64,000 bases of DNA from positions 82,825-146,824 of the forward strand of contig NZ_FODV01000008.1 in the NCBI RefSeq assembly GCF_900110465.1. Direction: 5' to 3'. The stretch comes from Halogranum amylolyticum. Lineage in GTDB: Archaea; Halobacteriota; Halobacteria; Halobacteriales; Haloferacaceae. The position numbers were made by a program, and so were the translations under genes. Below are positions 33,622 to 41,844 of this stretch, piece after piece (the first letter of the stretch is position 1; each line of letters opens with the position of its first letter). The notes beneath the pieces were generated by a model. That model was not told where the DNA came from, did not search any database, and was given only the letters and a program-made list of their open reading frames with translations.

Positions 33622-35145
33622 TCAGCGACGGCCGACCGCAGCAGCGAGCGCGACGAGTACGACTGCGAGCGCCGTCAGGGCCGCGAGGACGCCGAGCCCG
33701 GGGGCGGTGGTCGACGACGTCTCCGGCGCGGTCGTCTCACGCTGTCCACGCGGGCGGACGTCGGCGAGGTCGTCGGCCGTGGGCGCGTTGACGACGGTGA
33801 CCGTGGTCCCCTGGCGGGTGACTCGGAACGCGTCGGCGAACTCGCCGTCCTCGACGACGTAGACGTCAGACCCCTGCGACTCGGCCCCGTTCGCCCGCAG
33901 CATAGAGAGGTACGTGCTGCGGAACTCGCGGGCGTCCTTGGGCGTGTCCCACTCTAAGAGCCAGACGTAGCCGTACTCGGCGTCGTCGCCGCTTCCCTTG
34001 GCGTATGGGAACAGCCTGTCGTTCGCCCACCCCTCGGTCGGCGTCGACTGGTAGTTGTAGCGGTCGTACCGGCTCTCTCTGTCGGCGATACGCTGCCACT
34101 CGAAGCCGTCGAACCCCTCGGTGGCGATTCGGTCTTGGTACCAGAACATGGCGAACAGCGATGCCTCGCCGACGGTGTCCGACCCGTTCTGCCCCTCCTC
34201 GAACAGCGACCAGCCGTCGCGGGCGCGGTCGGTGTAGTCGATGGGCACCGGCTGCTCGTCGGTCCGGTGGATCACCTGTTCGGTAGAGACCGGCGGATCC
34301 GCGAACCGGTCGTCGACGGCGTCCCAGCCGCCGTCCTGCCGCAGGTCGTGGACGTACGGCGGCCCGTCGGAGTACGGCTGGAAGATGGTGAGGAAGATCC
34401 CGAGGTTGACGTCGCTGTCGCCGGGACCGCTCCCGCCCGAACGGGGCGTCTCGACGCACTCCCACTCGCCGCCGCATCGGTCCGCGTAGAGCTGTTCGAT
34501 GTAGTTGGCCTCGCCCTCGACGACGCCGGAGACCGCGAGGTCGCCGTCCTGCGTCTTCCCGGTGTAGGTGTCGCTCGACAGGTTGTGGTACTGGTCCTGC
34601 ATCGCGTGGACGAGTTCGTGGTGCAGCGTCGCGTTGTCGACGACCGGTTCGTCGGGCGAGTCGGTGACGATCTTGATCTCACTGTCTTTCGGCGAGTAGA
34701 ACCCGGCGACTGCCGACCCGAGCGTCGACCCGAGTTCGCGCTGAACGTTCTCCTGTTCGCCGGTGACGAACAACGCCTCCCACACCTGGTTGTTCCACGC
34801 CTCGAAGGAGGCGTTGGTCTTCGACTGGTTCGCGGAGCGCTGTCTGTACTGCTCGCGGGAGACGACCGACACCGGCACCTCCTCTTTGAACTCTCGGTCT
34901 CTCAGGTGCTCGACGCGAGCCATCGACCGGGCGACGTACGCCTCGAGTTCGGCGTCCGAGAGCCCGTCAGACTGGTCGATATCGATCGACTCGTTGTGCC
35001 AGTAACCGTTCTCCCAACCGACGACGTCGCTGTCGGGGTCCGGCGGCGCGTCGGTCTGCTGGGCGGCGGCGTCTGCGGTCGCGACCGGCACGAGACCGGC
35101 GGAGACGACGAGCGAGACGAGACAGAGGGCGAGGAACCGTCGCAT
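33622..35145 (-). CDS. Hvo_1808-family surface protein, copy C (C-terminal anchor)
   Basis: A 507-residue paralog with intact HELVH (176-180) and Glu210 in GVVEGEANY. Unlike A and B it has a cleavable Sec signal without lipobox (VVSAGLVPVATADAAAQQ) and instead a C-terminal hydrophobic helix after a Thr/Ser/Pro linker (APGLGVLAALTALAVVLVAL then GRR), like PGF-type sorting tails. So one copy is anchored at the C-terminus and two by lipid. It is the most upstream of the three copies. Confidence 0.85.
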   Translation of the reverse strand: MRRFLALCLVSLVVSAGLVPVATADAAAQQTDAPPDPDSDVVGWENGYWHNESIDIDQSDGLSDAELEAYVARSMARVEHLRDREFKEEVPVSVVSREQYRQRSANQSKTNASFEAWNNQVWEALFVTGEQENVQRELGSTLGSAVAGFYSPKDSEIKIVTDSPDEPVVDNATLHHELVHAMQDQYHNLSSDTYTGKTQDGDLAVSGVVEGEANYIEQLYADRCGGEWECVETPRSGGSGPGDSDVNLGIFLTIFQPYSDGPPYVHDLRQDGGWDAVDDRFADPPVSTEQVIHRTDEQPVPIDYTDRARDGWSLFEEGQNGSDTVGEASLFAMFWYQDRIATEGFDGFEWQRIADRESRYDRYNYQSTPTEGWANDRLFPYAKGSGDDAEYGYVWLLEWDTPKDAREFRSTYLSMLRANGAESQGSDVYVVEDGEFADAFRVTRQGTTVTVVNAPTADDLADVRPRGQRETTAPETSSTTAPGLGVLAALTALAVVLVALAAAVGRR

Positions 35146-35274
35146 ACTCGGGAGTGGGACCGGTGTGTGAAGTACCTTGCCCGCGTACGGCGGTTCGAGG
35201 AGTTTGAGTCCACTCGTCTCGGCGGCACTTCGACTGTGCTCCGAACCGACGTTGTCGTGTTCCTCGTGTTTATG

Positions 35275-35645
35275 TAATTGTCAGGCGCTAAAACCCCGTT
35301 CTTCAGGGCGGGGAAACAGCGCCGTCTTTGGTTGTGAACACTGTGAACCGAACGTACAACTGCTCACACGACGTTTCTGTGACTGTCGTTGCGATGGTTC
35401 CTCCATCGTGATTGACTGTCCGAAAACTGGCAGTTGACTCGGTGTTTGCCTCATCAAAACGTAATCCTTCGGACGACCCAACCGACACAAAATAATCAGA
35501 TAACTCTGAGTCCTCGTGGAGAGGATAGGAGTAACGGTAGCGTGGCCCTGCCAGCACTTGTCGGGTGTTAAACCGCAAATCTCCCAACTCAGCGGGCCTT
35601 TGCTCGTGGGAAGCCCCGCCGTTTACGGCGGGGAGGAGGTCACTC
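35275..35645 (-). mobile_element. Hairpin-ended non-autonomous IS200/IS605-like remnant
   Basis: A 370-base AT-richer island bounded by two hairpins: CCCCG...CGGGG (35294-35313) at the left and CCCCGCCG-TTTA-CGGCGGGG (35614-35633) followed by AGGAGGTCAC at the right. These resemble the subterminal palindromes at the ends of haloarchaeal IS605/IS1341-type elements. No TnpA or TnpB reading frame is present. A minus-strand frame of 94 codons (35303-35587) spans from one hairpin to the other but starts only at TTG and matches nothing I know. The layout fits the palindrome-associated non-autonomous elements described in square haloarchaea. Confidence 0.6.
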
Positions 35646-35668
35646 TAGCTCCGGCAAAACAATCACAC

Positions 35669-36055
35669 ATGAGAATCGGTCCCGGAACGAAAGTCGTCCT
35701 CCTCGACGCGTTCCTCGCCGCCTCCACGTTTCTCCAGTACTGGTTGACTCGACAGTTCACGACGAGCGACGACTGGTGGATCGCTGGCGTCGTTGCGCTC
35801 GTTACGTTCGTGCTGTTCACTGCCGCCGATAGGAGTCGCGTCGGCCTCTGGGCGCTGGTTGCTGCAGGGTTGCTCGCGATGGCGGCGTTCGTCTGGATGG
35901 GTGCGACCGGCACGCTCGGAACGTACCCCTTCGGATGGTTCTTCCTCGGACTCACTATCGCGATAGCCGTGAATCGCTTCGCTTTCGGCGTGGTTCGCCC
36001 CGTCCCGGAAGCACGTCGCCGCCGCGTGGATCCATCATACTGGGTGAACGAGTAA
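35669..36055 (+). CDS. Four-helix membrane protein
   Basis: A 128-residue protein with about four hydrophobic helices (VVLLDAFLAASTFLQYWL, WIAGVVALVTFVLFTAA, LWALVAAGLLAMAAFVWMG, FGWFFLGLTIAIAVNRFAF) and a basic C-terminal tail (RPVPEARRRRVDPSYWVNE). Function unknown. The ATG at 35669 lies only 24 bases past the right end of the insertion-element remnant, so its promoter may lie within or be displaced by the element. The frame reads further upstream through the element, which is not considered coding. Confidence 0.68.
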   Translation: MRIGPGTKVVLLDAFLAASTFLQYWLTRQFTTSDDWWIAGVVALVTFVLFTAADRSRVGLWALVAAGLLAMAAFVWMGATGTLGTYPFGWFFLGLTIAIAVNRFAFGVVRPVPEARRRRVDPSYWVNE

Positions 36056-36100
36056 CGAACCGAGCCAACCGTTTTGCTCCTCTCTCCCGAACCGACAGCT

Positions 36101-36673
36101 ATGAGCTTCGACCCCGACCGCACCGCCGTCGTCGTCGTCGACATGCAGAACGGGTTCTGTCACCCGGACGGGAGCCTCTACGCACCCGGAAGCGAAGACG
36201 CGATCGACCCCGTCACCGACGTCGTCGCGATCGCCCGCGAGGCCGGCGCGGCCGTCGTCTACACGCGCGACGTCCACCCGCCCGAACAGTTCGAGGGGAA
36301 CCACTACTACGACGAGTTCGACCGCTGGGGCGAACACGTCGTCGAGGGCTCCTGGGAGGCCGAACTGGTCGACGAGCTCGACGTCCGCGAGGAGGACCAC
36401 GTCGTCGTCAAGCACACCTACGACGCCTTCCACCAGACCGAGTTGGAGGGGTGGCTCGACGCCCACGGCGTCGACGACCTGCTGATCTGCGGGACGCTCG
36501 CGAACGTCTGCGTGCTCCACACCGCCGGCAGCGCCGGCCTCAGAGACTACCGACCGGTGCTGGTCGAGGACGCGCTGGGGTTCATCGAGGAGGACCACCG
36601 CGAGTACGCCGTCGACCACGCCGACTGGCTGTTCGGCGAGCTGACGACGCGCGACGAACTCGGCCTCGAGTGA
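36101..36673 (+). CDS. Isochorismatase-fold hydrolase (nicotinamidase-like)
   Basis: A 190-residue cysteine hydrolase. The catalytic triad is visible: Asp14 in VVVVDMQNGF, Lys in VVVKHTYDAF (about 103) and the nucleophile Cys in LICGTLANVCVLHTAG (about 138). The NGFCHPDGSL and YTRDVHPPEQF segments resemble archaeal nicotinamidases, which deamidate nicotinamide to nicotinate. With the nicotinate phosphoribosyltransferase 6 kb away this would support NAD salvage, but other isochorismatase-family substrates remain possible. Confidence 0.85.
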   Translation: MSFDPDRTAVVVVDMQNGFCHPDGSLYAPGSEDAIDPVTDVVAIAREAGAAVVYTRDVHPPEQFEGNHYYDEFDRWGEHVVEGSWEAELVDELDVREEDHVVVKHTYDAFHQTELEGWLDAHGVDDLLICGTLANVCVLHTAGSAGLRDYRPVLVEDALGFIEEDHREYAVDHADWLFGELTTRDELGLE

Positions 36674-36691
36674 GTCCGAGCGTGCGAGGAG

Positions 36692-37159
36692 TCACCGAAA
36701 CAGTCGGTAGGCCGCCTGCCCCGTCGCGACCGCTTCGGTGCCCCCCTCGGGCGTCGGACTCTCGACGGTGACGGTGCTGACGCCGATAGAGCCGCCCGCA
36801 CGGACGACGTCGGCAGTCGCGGTGAGGTTGCCGGACGCCCGTCGGAGGTAGTTCACGTTGAGGTTCACCGTCACCACGCCGCCGTCCAGCGGGTCGTCGA
36901 GCATCGTCCGCTGGGCGACCCCGCCCGCCGTGTCGATCAGCGTCGCGGCGACGCCGCCGTGCATCCCCAGCGAGTCGGCGTCAACCTCTCCGGCGGGGGG
37001 TTTGTTCGTGAGTTTCTCGTCGAACGGGACGGTCATCACGACGCGTCCGTAGTCGATGGCGTCGACGGTCGTGTTCAGCCACGCGAGGAAGTCGTGACGG
37101 TCCTCGATGTACTCTTGGACCCAGCGGGCGGTGTCCGCGGGGAACTCGTCTGTCGGCAT
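36692..37159 (-). CDS. PaaI-type hotdog thioesterase
   Basis: A 155-residue hotdog-fold protein. The motif GMHGGVAATLIDTAGGVA (around residues 65-82) has the helix and Gly/Asp pattern of the PaaI/YdiI group, followed by VTVNLNVNYLRRA, VVRAGGSIGVSTVTV and a C-terminal ATGQAAYRLF strand. Such enzymes hydrolyse acyl- or aryl-CoA. The frame extends to 37264, but ATG 37159 fits the family. Convergent with the isochorismatase gene. Confidence 0.88.
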   Translation of the reverse strand: MPTDEFPADTARWVQEYIEDRHDFLAWLNTTVDAIDYGRVVMTVPFDEKLTNKPPAGEVDADSLGMHGGVAATLIDTAGGVAQRTMLDDPLDGGVVTVNLNVNYLRRASGNLTATADVVRAGGSIGVSTVTVESPTPEGGTEAVATGQAAYRLFR

Positions 37160-37298
37160 ACCTCCACCACACGGAACACGGGTTTGTAGTCGTCGGTCGG
37201 CGGCGTCGACCGCCAGACTCGACGGGAACCGGGGGAGGGCGGGGAGTTGTGATGCGTCGGCCAAAACGCGTTACTGCCGGAGACACCACCGCCCGAAC

Positions 37299-37586
37299 AT
37301 GAGCACGTACACCGCGCTCGTCGACGTCGCAGATGCCAACGTCCAGAACGTCCAGGAGTTCGCCTCCGTCTGGGGCGACATCAGACAAGACATCGAGGGC
37401 TGTGGCGGCGAACTGCAGGACGCCTACGCCATCCTCGGCGAGCACGACTTCCTCGTGCTGTTCGAGGCCGAAGACCAGCAGGCGGCGCTGCAGATCGCTC
37501 TCTCGATGGAGCGGTACGGACTCGACACTCAGACGATGGAGATCATCCCCGTCGAACGGTTCGGCGAACTCGTCGAGGACATCTAG
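37299..37586 (+). CDS. GYD domain protein
   Basis: A 95-residue dimeric alpha-beta barrel-type protein: MSTYTALVDVADANVQNV, DAYAILGEHDFLVLFEAED and TQTMEIIPVERFGELV fit the GYD domain (the family name motif is changed to GEHDF here). The role is unknown; members are small stand-alone proteins in archaea and bacteria. Confidence 0.82.
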   Translation: MSTYTALVDVADANVQNVQEFASVWGDIRQDIEGCGGELQDAYAILGEHDFLVLFEAEDQQAALQIALSMERYGLDTQTMEIIPVERFGELVEDI

Positions 37587-37616
37587 GCCGACAGAGCGAG
37601 GTGACCGGCCGTCGAA

Positions 37617-38023
37617 GTGAACCCCGTGACCGGAGACGACGGCCCCGAGTACGACACTGATTTTCGCGACCGTCCCGAGGAGTACCGCGTCGGTCGCGGC
37701 GAGGAGGACGTGTTCAAGATCGGGCCGACGAGGCGGGTGAGGCTATCTACGAGCGCTTCTGCGAGTACCGCGAGAACGACGAGTTCGTCGGGATGGACAT
37801 GGCGCGGAAGTACCTCCAGATGGGATACACACGGGCGATGCGCTACGCGCGGTATCCCGGTGGCCGGAAGTACGGCGACGATGGAGCCGAACGCGACCCC
37901 GAACACTGGGCCGACCACGACAAGCGCGAGGCGGCGCTGGGGTACGAGGTCTGGTGGAACCGCGTCGAGGACAACGAGGCCTACCAGCGGGCGAAGGAGG
38001 CCCACCGCGAACGCGTCGACTAA
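37617..38023 (+). pseudogene. Broken DUF4385-family gene (frameshift and internal deletion)
   Basis: Two frames join to make one family member. The first, from GTG 37617, encodes a start-like region ending VGRGEEDVFKI. The second, in a different frame, encodes DEAGEAIYERFCEYRENDEF and then GMDMARKYLQMGYTRAMRYA, GGRKYGDDG to HRERVD. DUF4385 proteins normally contain about 15-18 residues (a K-S-E-L-L-P-HW-RF type segment) between those two blocks, and these are missing at about 37718-37730. So the gene has lost part of its middle and its frame. The rest is well kept, suggesting recent decay. It overlaps the next convergent gene by 4 bases. Confidence 0.8.
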
Positions 38024-38877
38024 CCGAGTCGGACCGGGTCGTCGGTCGGCCGGATCGTCAGTTCGACCGCGTCGCCGACGGCGAACTCGTGGTCGAAGGC
38101 GACGAGTTTCGCGCCGAACGCGGCGTCCTGCGCGGCGAAAAGCGAGAGACCGACGATGCGCTCGCCGTTCGCGAGCAGTTCGACGTCGTCCCACGCCACG
38201 TCGCGTCCGTCGGCGACGCCGACCGGCGTGCCGAGAAACGAGAGCGGACCGCGCGGTCCCTGCGTCGCCCGCGGCGTCAACACGCCGCCACCGCCGTAGT
38301 GCGTGAGTCCGCCGTCGAGCACCGCGCCGTCGTCGGCGGCGATACCGACGAACGACTCGCCGGGTGCGGGGTGCGTCGGGGCGTCGAGCACGGCGTACGT
38401 CTCGCCGACGGCGACGACCTCGCCCGTCCCGTCCCACGCCAGCGGTTCGACGTCGACGGCGACGTCGACGGGCAGCGATCCCGAGGCGCGGTACGGGTTC
38501 TGCCCCCGTTCGCGGAAGCCGAGGTGGACGTGGTTGTCGACCCACTGACCGAAGAACCCCGAACGGACCATCTCCCCGAGCGAGTCGCCGACGGCGACGA
38601 CGTCGCCCGCCTCAACCGCCGGGTCGACGTGGAGGACGCGCGCGAGAGCGTCCCCGCAGTCGAGGACGATCAGATGGTCGTGGTCGGTCGCGTACGAGCG
38701 GTCCGGACAGCGGACGGTCCGCGTGGCGACGACCTCGCCGGCGACGGGCGAGATGCCCTCGTTCGTCTCGGGGTAGAGATCGATCGCACAGCCGTGGTCG
38801 TGGGCCGGATACGGCGAGTTGTACAACGAGAAGCGTCGGTAGCGCCGGAGGACGTCCGCCGAGAGCGTGACCGCCAT
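38020..38877 (-). CDS. M23-like (LytM-fold) protein
   Basis: A 285-residue protein whose first half (about 20-120) resembles M23 endopeptidases: HDHGCAIDLYP (one residue longer than the usual HxGxD spacing), SPVAGEVVATR, HVDPAVEAGDVVAVGDSLGEM and the HXH-type NHVHLGFR. These would bind zinc. The second half (about 135-285) is a beta-rich domain I do not recognise. There is no signal peptide, and archaea lack peptidoglycan, so the substrate, if any, is unclear. The residue change at the first zinc motif leaves catalysis uncertain. Confidence 0.7.
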   Translation of the reverse strand: MAVTLSADVLRRYRRFSLYNSPYPAHDHGCAIDLYPETNEGISPVAGEVVATRTVRCPDRSYATDHDHLIVLDCGDALARVLHVDPAVEAGDVVAVGDSLGEMVRSGFFGQWVDNHVHLGFRERGQNPYRASGSLPVDVAVDVEPLAWDGTGEVVAVGETYAVLDAPTHPAPGESFVGIAADDGAVLDGGLTHYGGGGVLTPRATQGPRGPLSFLGTPVGVADGRDVAWDDVELLANGERIVGLSLFAAQDAAFGAKLVAFDHEFAVGDAVELTIRPTDDPVRLG

Positions 38878-38929
38878 GGACGCTCTCGGCGACGGGAGCG
38901 CTTAGGTACGTCGGGTTCTATCGTCGACT

Positions 38930-39619
38930 ATGCGCGTCATCCGCGGGCGGGCGGCGACCCCCGAAGCCGACCGGGAACTGACCGCCGAGCTGCTCGCCGA
39001 GGTGGCCGAGCGCGGCGTCCCGGCCATCCGCGTCTGGGCCCCCCACCGACAGGTCGCCTTCGGGCGGCGGGACAGCCACGCCGACGGCTACGAGCGTGCG
39101 AAGAACGCCGCCGAGGAACGCGGCTACCCGGCCGTCGAGCGGAGCGTCGGCGGACGAGCGGTCGCCTACACGGGCGAGACGACGCTGGCGTTCGCCACGG
39201 CGGTCCCCGTCGACGACCTGCGGCAGGGGCTCGACCGCCGGTACGAGGAGACGACGACGACGGTGCTCGACGCCCTCCGCGACCTCGGCGTCGTCGCCCG
39301 ACGCGGCGAACCCGACGAGTCATTCTGTCCGGGCGCGCACTCGGTGCAGCGCGACGGGAAGCTCGCGGGCATCGCCCAGCGCGTGACGAGCGGGTCGGCG
39401 CTGGTCTCCGGCTGTCTGCTCGTCGCCGAGCGCGAGGAGGTCGTCGACGTGCTCGACCCGGTGTACGACGCGCTGGACGTCCCGTTCGACCGCGACTCCG
39501 TGGGCACCGTCGCCGACGCCGGCGGCCCCGACGACCCCGAAGACGTTGCCCGCGCCGTCGAACGAGCGTTCGTCGGCGACGACGAGATGGACGTGGAATC
39601 CGTCGACGACCGATCCTGA
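38930..39619 (+). CDS. Lipoate-protein ligase A family protein
   Basis: A 229-residue member of the BPL/LplA/LipB superfamily. RSVGGRAVAYTGETTLAF matches the RRxxGGxAVxH-type motif and GKLAGIAQRVTSG has the lipoate-binding Lys of GKxAGIAQ. SFCPGAHSV precedes it. Members attach lipoate or octanoate to E2 subunits, or process lipoate. The closest subset could be the partner-less archaeal homologs of unknown ligand. No pyruvate or glycine cleavage genes are nearby. The divergent M23-like gene starts 52 bases upstream. Confidence 0.85.
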   Translation: MRVIRGRAATPEADRELTAELLAEVAERGVPAIRVWAPHRQVAFGRRDSHADGYERAKNAAEERGYPAVERSVGGRAVAYTGETTLAFATAVPVDDLRQGLDRRYEETTTTVLDALRDLGVVARRGEPDESFCPGAHSVQRDGKLAGIAQRVTSGSALVSGCLLVAEREEVVDVLDPVYDALDVPFDRDSVGTVADAGGPDDPEDVARAVERAFVGDDEMDVESVDDRS

Positions 39620-39659
39620 CCCCACTGGCGCGCGCTGGCAGTCGCTCCGTCGACTGCCG

Positions 39660-39740
39660 AGTGCGTGCGAGGGACGAGGGAGAGAACGCAGTGAACGAGC
39701 GAATCGGTTGGGGAGGGCGTGGCCGGTGCGGTCTGCTGTC
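39660..39740 (+). repeat. Dispersed GC-rich repeat, copy 3
   Basis: Holds GCGAGGGACGAGG, GAACGCAGTGAACGAGC and at 39701-39717 GAATCGGTTGGGGAGGG followed by CGTGGCCG, the same block as at 5099-5115 with one changed base after it. It lies just after the ligase gene and is not translated in any convincing frame. Confidence 0.7.
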
Positions 39741-40091
39741 TCTCGGTGTATTTCGGGAGTCGTGGAGCACTCACCGAGACTACCTCACGACGAGCAACAG
39801 AGCTAACAGATATCACAGTGAGAGGTCGGTAGTGAACCACGCGAAGCTCTCCTGACACCTCGGACTCGCGGGCGGTGCACTCACCGCCGTGGCGTCGGGG
39901 TCTCGTCTCCCCTCGGAGTGTCGAACAGACCTCGCGCTCGCGACGAACGCGCTGGGTGTCGTCGGTGGCCTGATCCTCGTCGTCGCCACGGCCTCCATCC
40001 TCCTCGTGTCGACTCGCCGGAACGACTCCTCGATCGAACACTCTCCACCCGAAGCCACGACCTTTAGCACCCGGCGACGAACACTCCCGAT
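39741..40091 (+). other. Gene-poor stretch with a possible small membrane ORF
   Basis: No firm gene. A plus-strand frame near 39889-40085 includes one hydrophobic run (LGVVGGLILVVATASILLV) preceded by Ala/Ser-rich sequence, which could be a decayed or very small membrane protein; its stop lies beyond 40092 inside dihydroorotase, so it would overlap. I treat it as unsupported. Confidence 0.3.
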
Positions 40092-41381
40092 ATGCTCTTT
40101 CAACACGCGACCCTCGCCGACGGGCGGACCCGCGACGTCCGCGTCGAGGGTGAGCAGATTGCAGCGGTCGACGCCGACCTGACTCCCGCAGACGACGAGC
40201 GCGTCGTCGACGCCACCGACAGACTCCTGCTTCCCGGCGCGATCGACGCGCACGTCCACTTCCGGCAACCGGGGTACGAACACAAAGAGACGTGGGAGAC
40301 GGGGTCGCGAAGTGCCGCCGCGGGCGGCGTCACGACGGTCGTCGACCAGCCGAACACGTCGCCGCCGACGACCTCCGGCGAGGCGTTCGACGAGAAGGCC
40401 GCGTTCGCCGAGCAGTCGCTCGTCGACTGGGGGATCAACGGCGGCGTCACCGGCGAGTGGGACCCCGACTCGCTGTTCTCCAGACCGCTCTTTGCGCTCG
40501 GCGAGGTGTTCCTCGCCGACTCGACGGGCAACATGGGTATCGAGGCCGACCTGTTCGCCGACGCCGTCGCCCGCGCCGCCGAGGAGGACGTGGTCGTCAC
40601 CGTCCACGCCGAGGACGCCACGCTGTTCGACCAGTCGGCGAAGGAACGCGCCGCCGACGACTACGACGCCTGGAGCGCCTACCGTGCTGCCGAGGCCGAG
40701 GCGGCCGCCGTGGAGCGGGCGCTGGCGGTCGGCGGCGACTCCGCCGCACAGATCCACATCGCCCACACCTCCACGCCCGAGGGCGCAGACCTCGCCCACG
40801 ACGCCGGGGCGACCTGCGAGGTGACGCCGCACCACCTCTTTCTCTCCCGGGACGACTACGACGAACTCGGGACGAAGGGGCGGATGAACCCGCCGCTGCG
40901 GAGCGAGGAGCGCCGCGCCGGGATGGTCGACCGCCTCGTCGACGGGACGATCGACGTCGTCGCGACCGACCACGCGCCGCACACCGAAACCGAGAAGGAC
41001 GCCGGCATCTGGGACGCGCCGAGCGGCGTCCCCGGCGTCGAGACGATGCTCCCGCTGCTGCTCGAAGAAGCTCGCAACGGGACGCTCTCCCACGAGCGCG
41101 TCCGGGACGTCACCGCCGCGAACGTCGCCGAGATCTTCGATCTGCCCCGGAAGGGGAGCGTCGAGGTCGGCAACGACGCCGACCTCGTGCTCGTCGACCC
41201 CGAGGCGAGCAGGGAGATCCGCGGCGACGAGCTCCACTCGAACTGCGGGTGGACGCCGTTCGAGGGCCGACAGGGCGTGTTCCCCGAGTTGACCCTGGTT
41301 CGCGGCGACGTCGCCTACGAACGCGACGGGGACGGCGGCGAGTCGTTCGGTGACGCGGCGGGACAGAACGTCCGGCAGTAG
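40092..41381 (+). CDS. pyrC: Dihydroorotase
   Basis: Cyclises carbamoyl aspartate to dihydroorotate in pyrimidine synthesis. The 429-residue amidohydrolase has HVHFRQPG (54-61) with two metal His, VTVHAED, IHIAHTST and ATDHAPH, the remaining metal ligands, plus GRMNPPLRSEERR. The C-terminal part ends in strands VEVGNDADLVLVD and a GWTPFEGRQG segment, as in class I enzymes. Other pyr genes are not in the window. ATG 40092 matches the family start MLFQHATL. Confidence 0.94.
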   Translation: MLFQHATLADGRTRDVRVEGEQIAAVDADLTPADDERVVDATDRLLLPGAIDAHVHFRQPGYEHKETWETGSRSAAAGGVTTVVDQPNTSPPTTSGEAFDEKAAFAEQSLVDWGINGGVTGEWDPDSLFSRPLFALGEVFLADSTGNMGIEADLFADAVARAAEEDVVVTVHAEDATLFDQSAKERAADDYDAWSAYRAAEAEAAAVERALAVGGDSAAQIHIAHTSTPEGADLAHDAGATCEVTPHHLFLSRDDYDELGTKGRMNPPLRSEERRAGMVDRLVDGTIDVVATDHAPHTETEKDAGIWDAPSGVPGVETMLPLLLEEARNGTLSHERVRDVTAANVAEIFDLPRKGSVEVGNDADLVLVDPEASREIRGDELHSNCGWTPFEGRQGVFPELTLVRGDVAYERDGDGGESFGDAAGQNVRQ

Positions 41382-41601
41382 GTAGTTACGGCCGCGGTTG
41401 CCGCGAGCGGGCGAGGCGACTCTACTCGACCAGAGAGAGAAGTACGCCTCGCTGTGGCGTGCGCAGACGGGGAGTGAACTGCCGCAGTAGTGGGGTCTGG
41501 TGTGCCGCTTCGTTGCCCTGTGCGACAGAGTCATCTGCGCGAGGCCGACTGACTGACTGACCGCGGAAGTCGGTCGAGAGAGGGTGCTCTACACCGCGAC
41601 G

Positions 41602-41802
41602 TCACCACCCGAACGAGACGGCCCACAGGCCGACGACGACGAGGAACAACGCACCGAATCGGTCGGCAGTTCGCCCGGCGTCACTGCGTTCGGCCGTGTC
41701 GAAGAAGGGGTCGAGCCGGTAGAGGAGCGACGGGTCGGAGAACCCGACCACACCAGTGACGATGGCGACGACGCCGAGTGCGACGAGGGAGGGGTGTTGC
41801 AC
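41602..41802 (-). CDS. Small two-helix membrane protein
   Basis: A 66-residue protein starting at GTG 41802, with hydrophobic helices at about 5-22 (LVALGVVAIVTGVVG) and 48-64 (FGALFLVVVGLWAVSFGW), and a soluble loop (YRLDPFFDTAERSDAGRTAD). A T-rich TATA-like element (about 41826-41834) lies about 27 bases upstream. Possibly transcribed together with, or separately from, the membrane protein at 41845. Confidence 0.65.
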   Translation of the reverse strand: MQHPSLVALGVVAIVTGVVGFSDPSLLYRLDPFFDTAERSDAGRTADRFGALFLVVVGLWAVSFGW

Positions 41803-41844
41803 GGCCGAGAGGTTCTCAGAACGATGTAAAAAACGACGGGCTGG

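Noticed and set aside
39889..40182. Plus-strand frame with one membrane-helix-like run
   Set aside because: It overlaps the dihydroorotase start and has no family support; the helix run could be chance.
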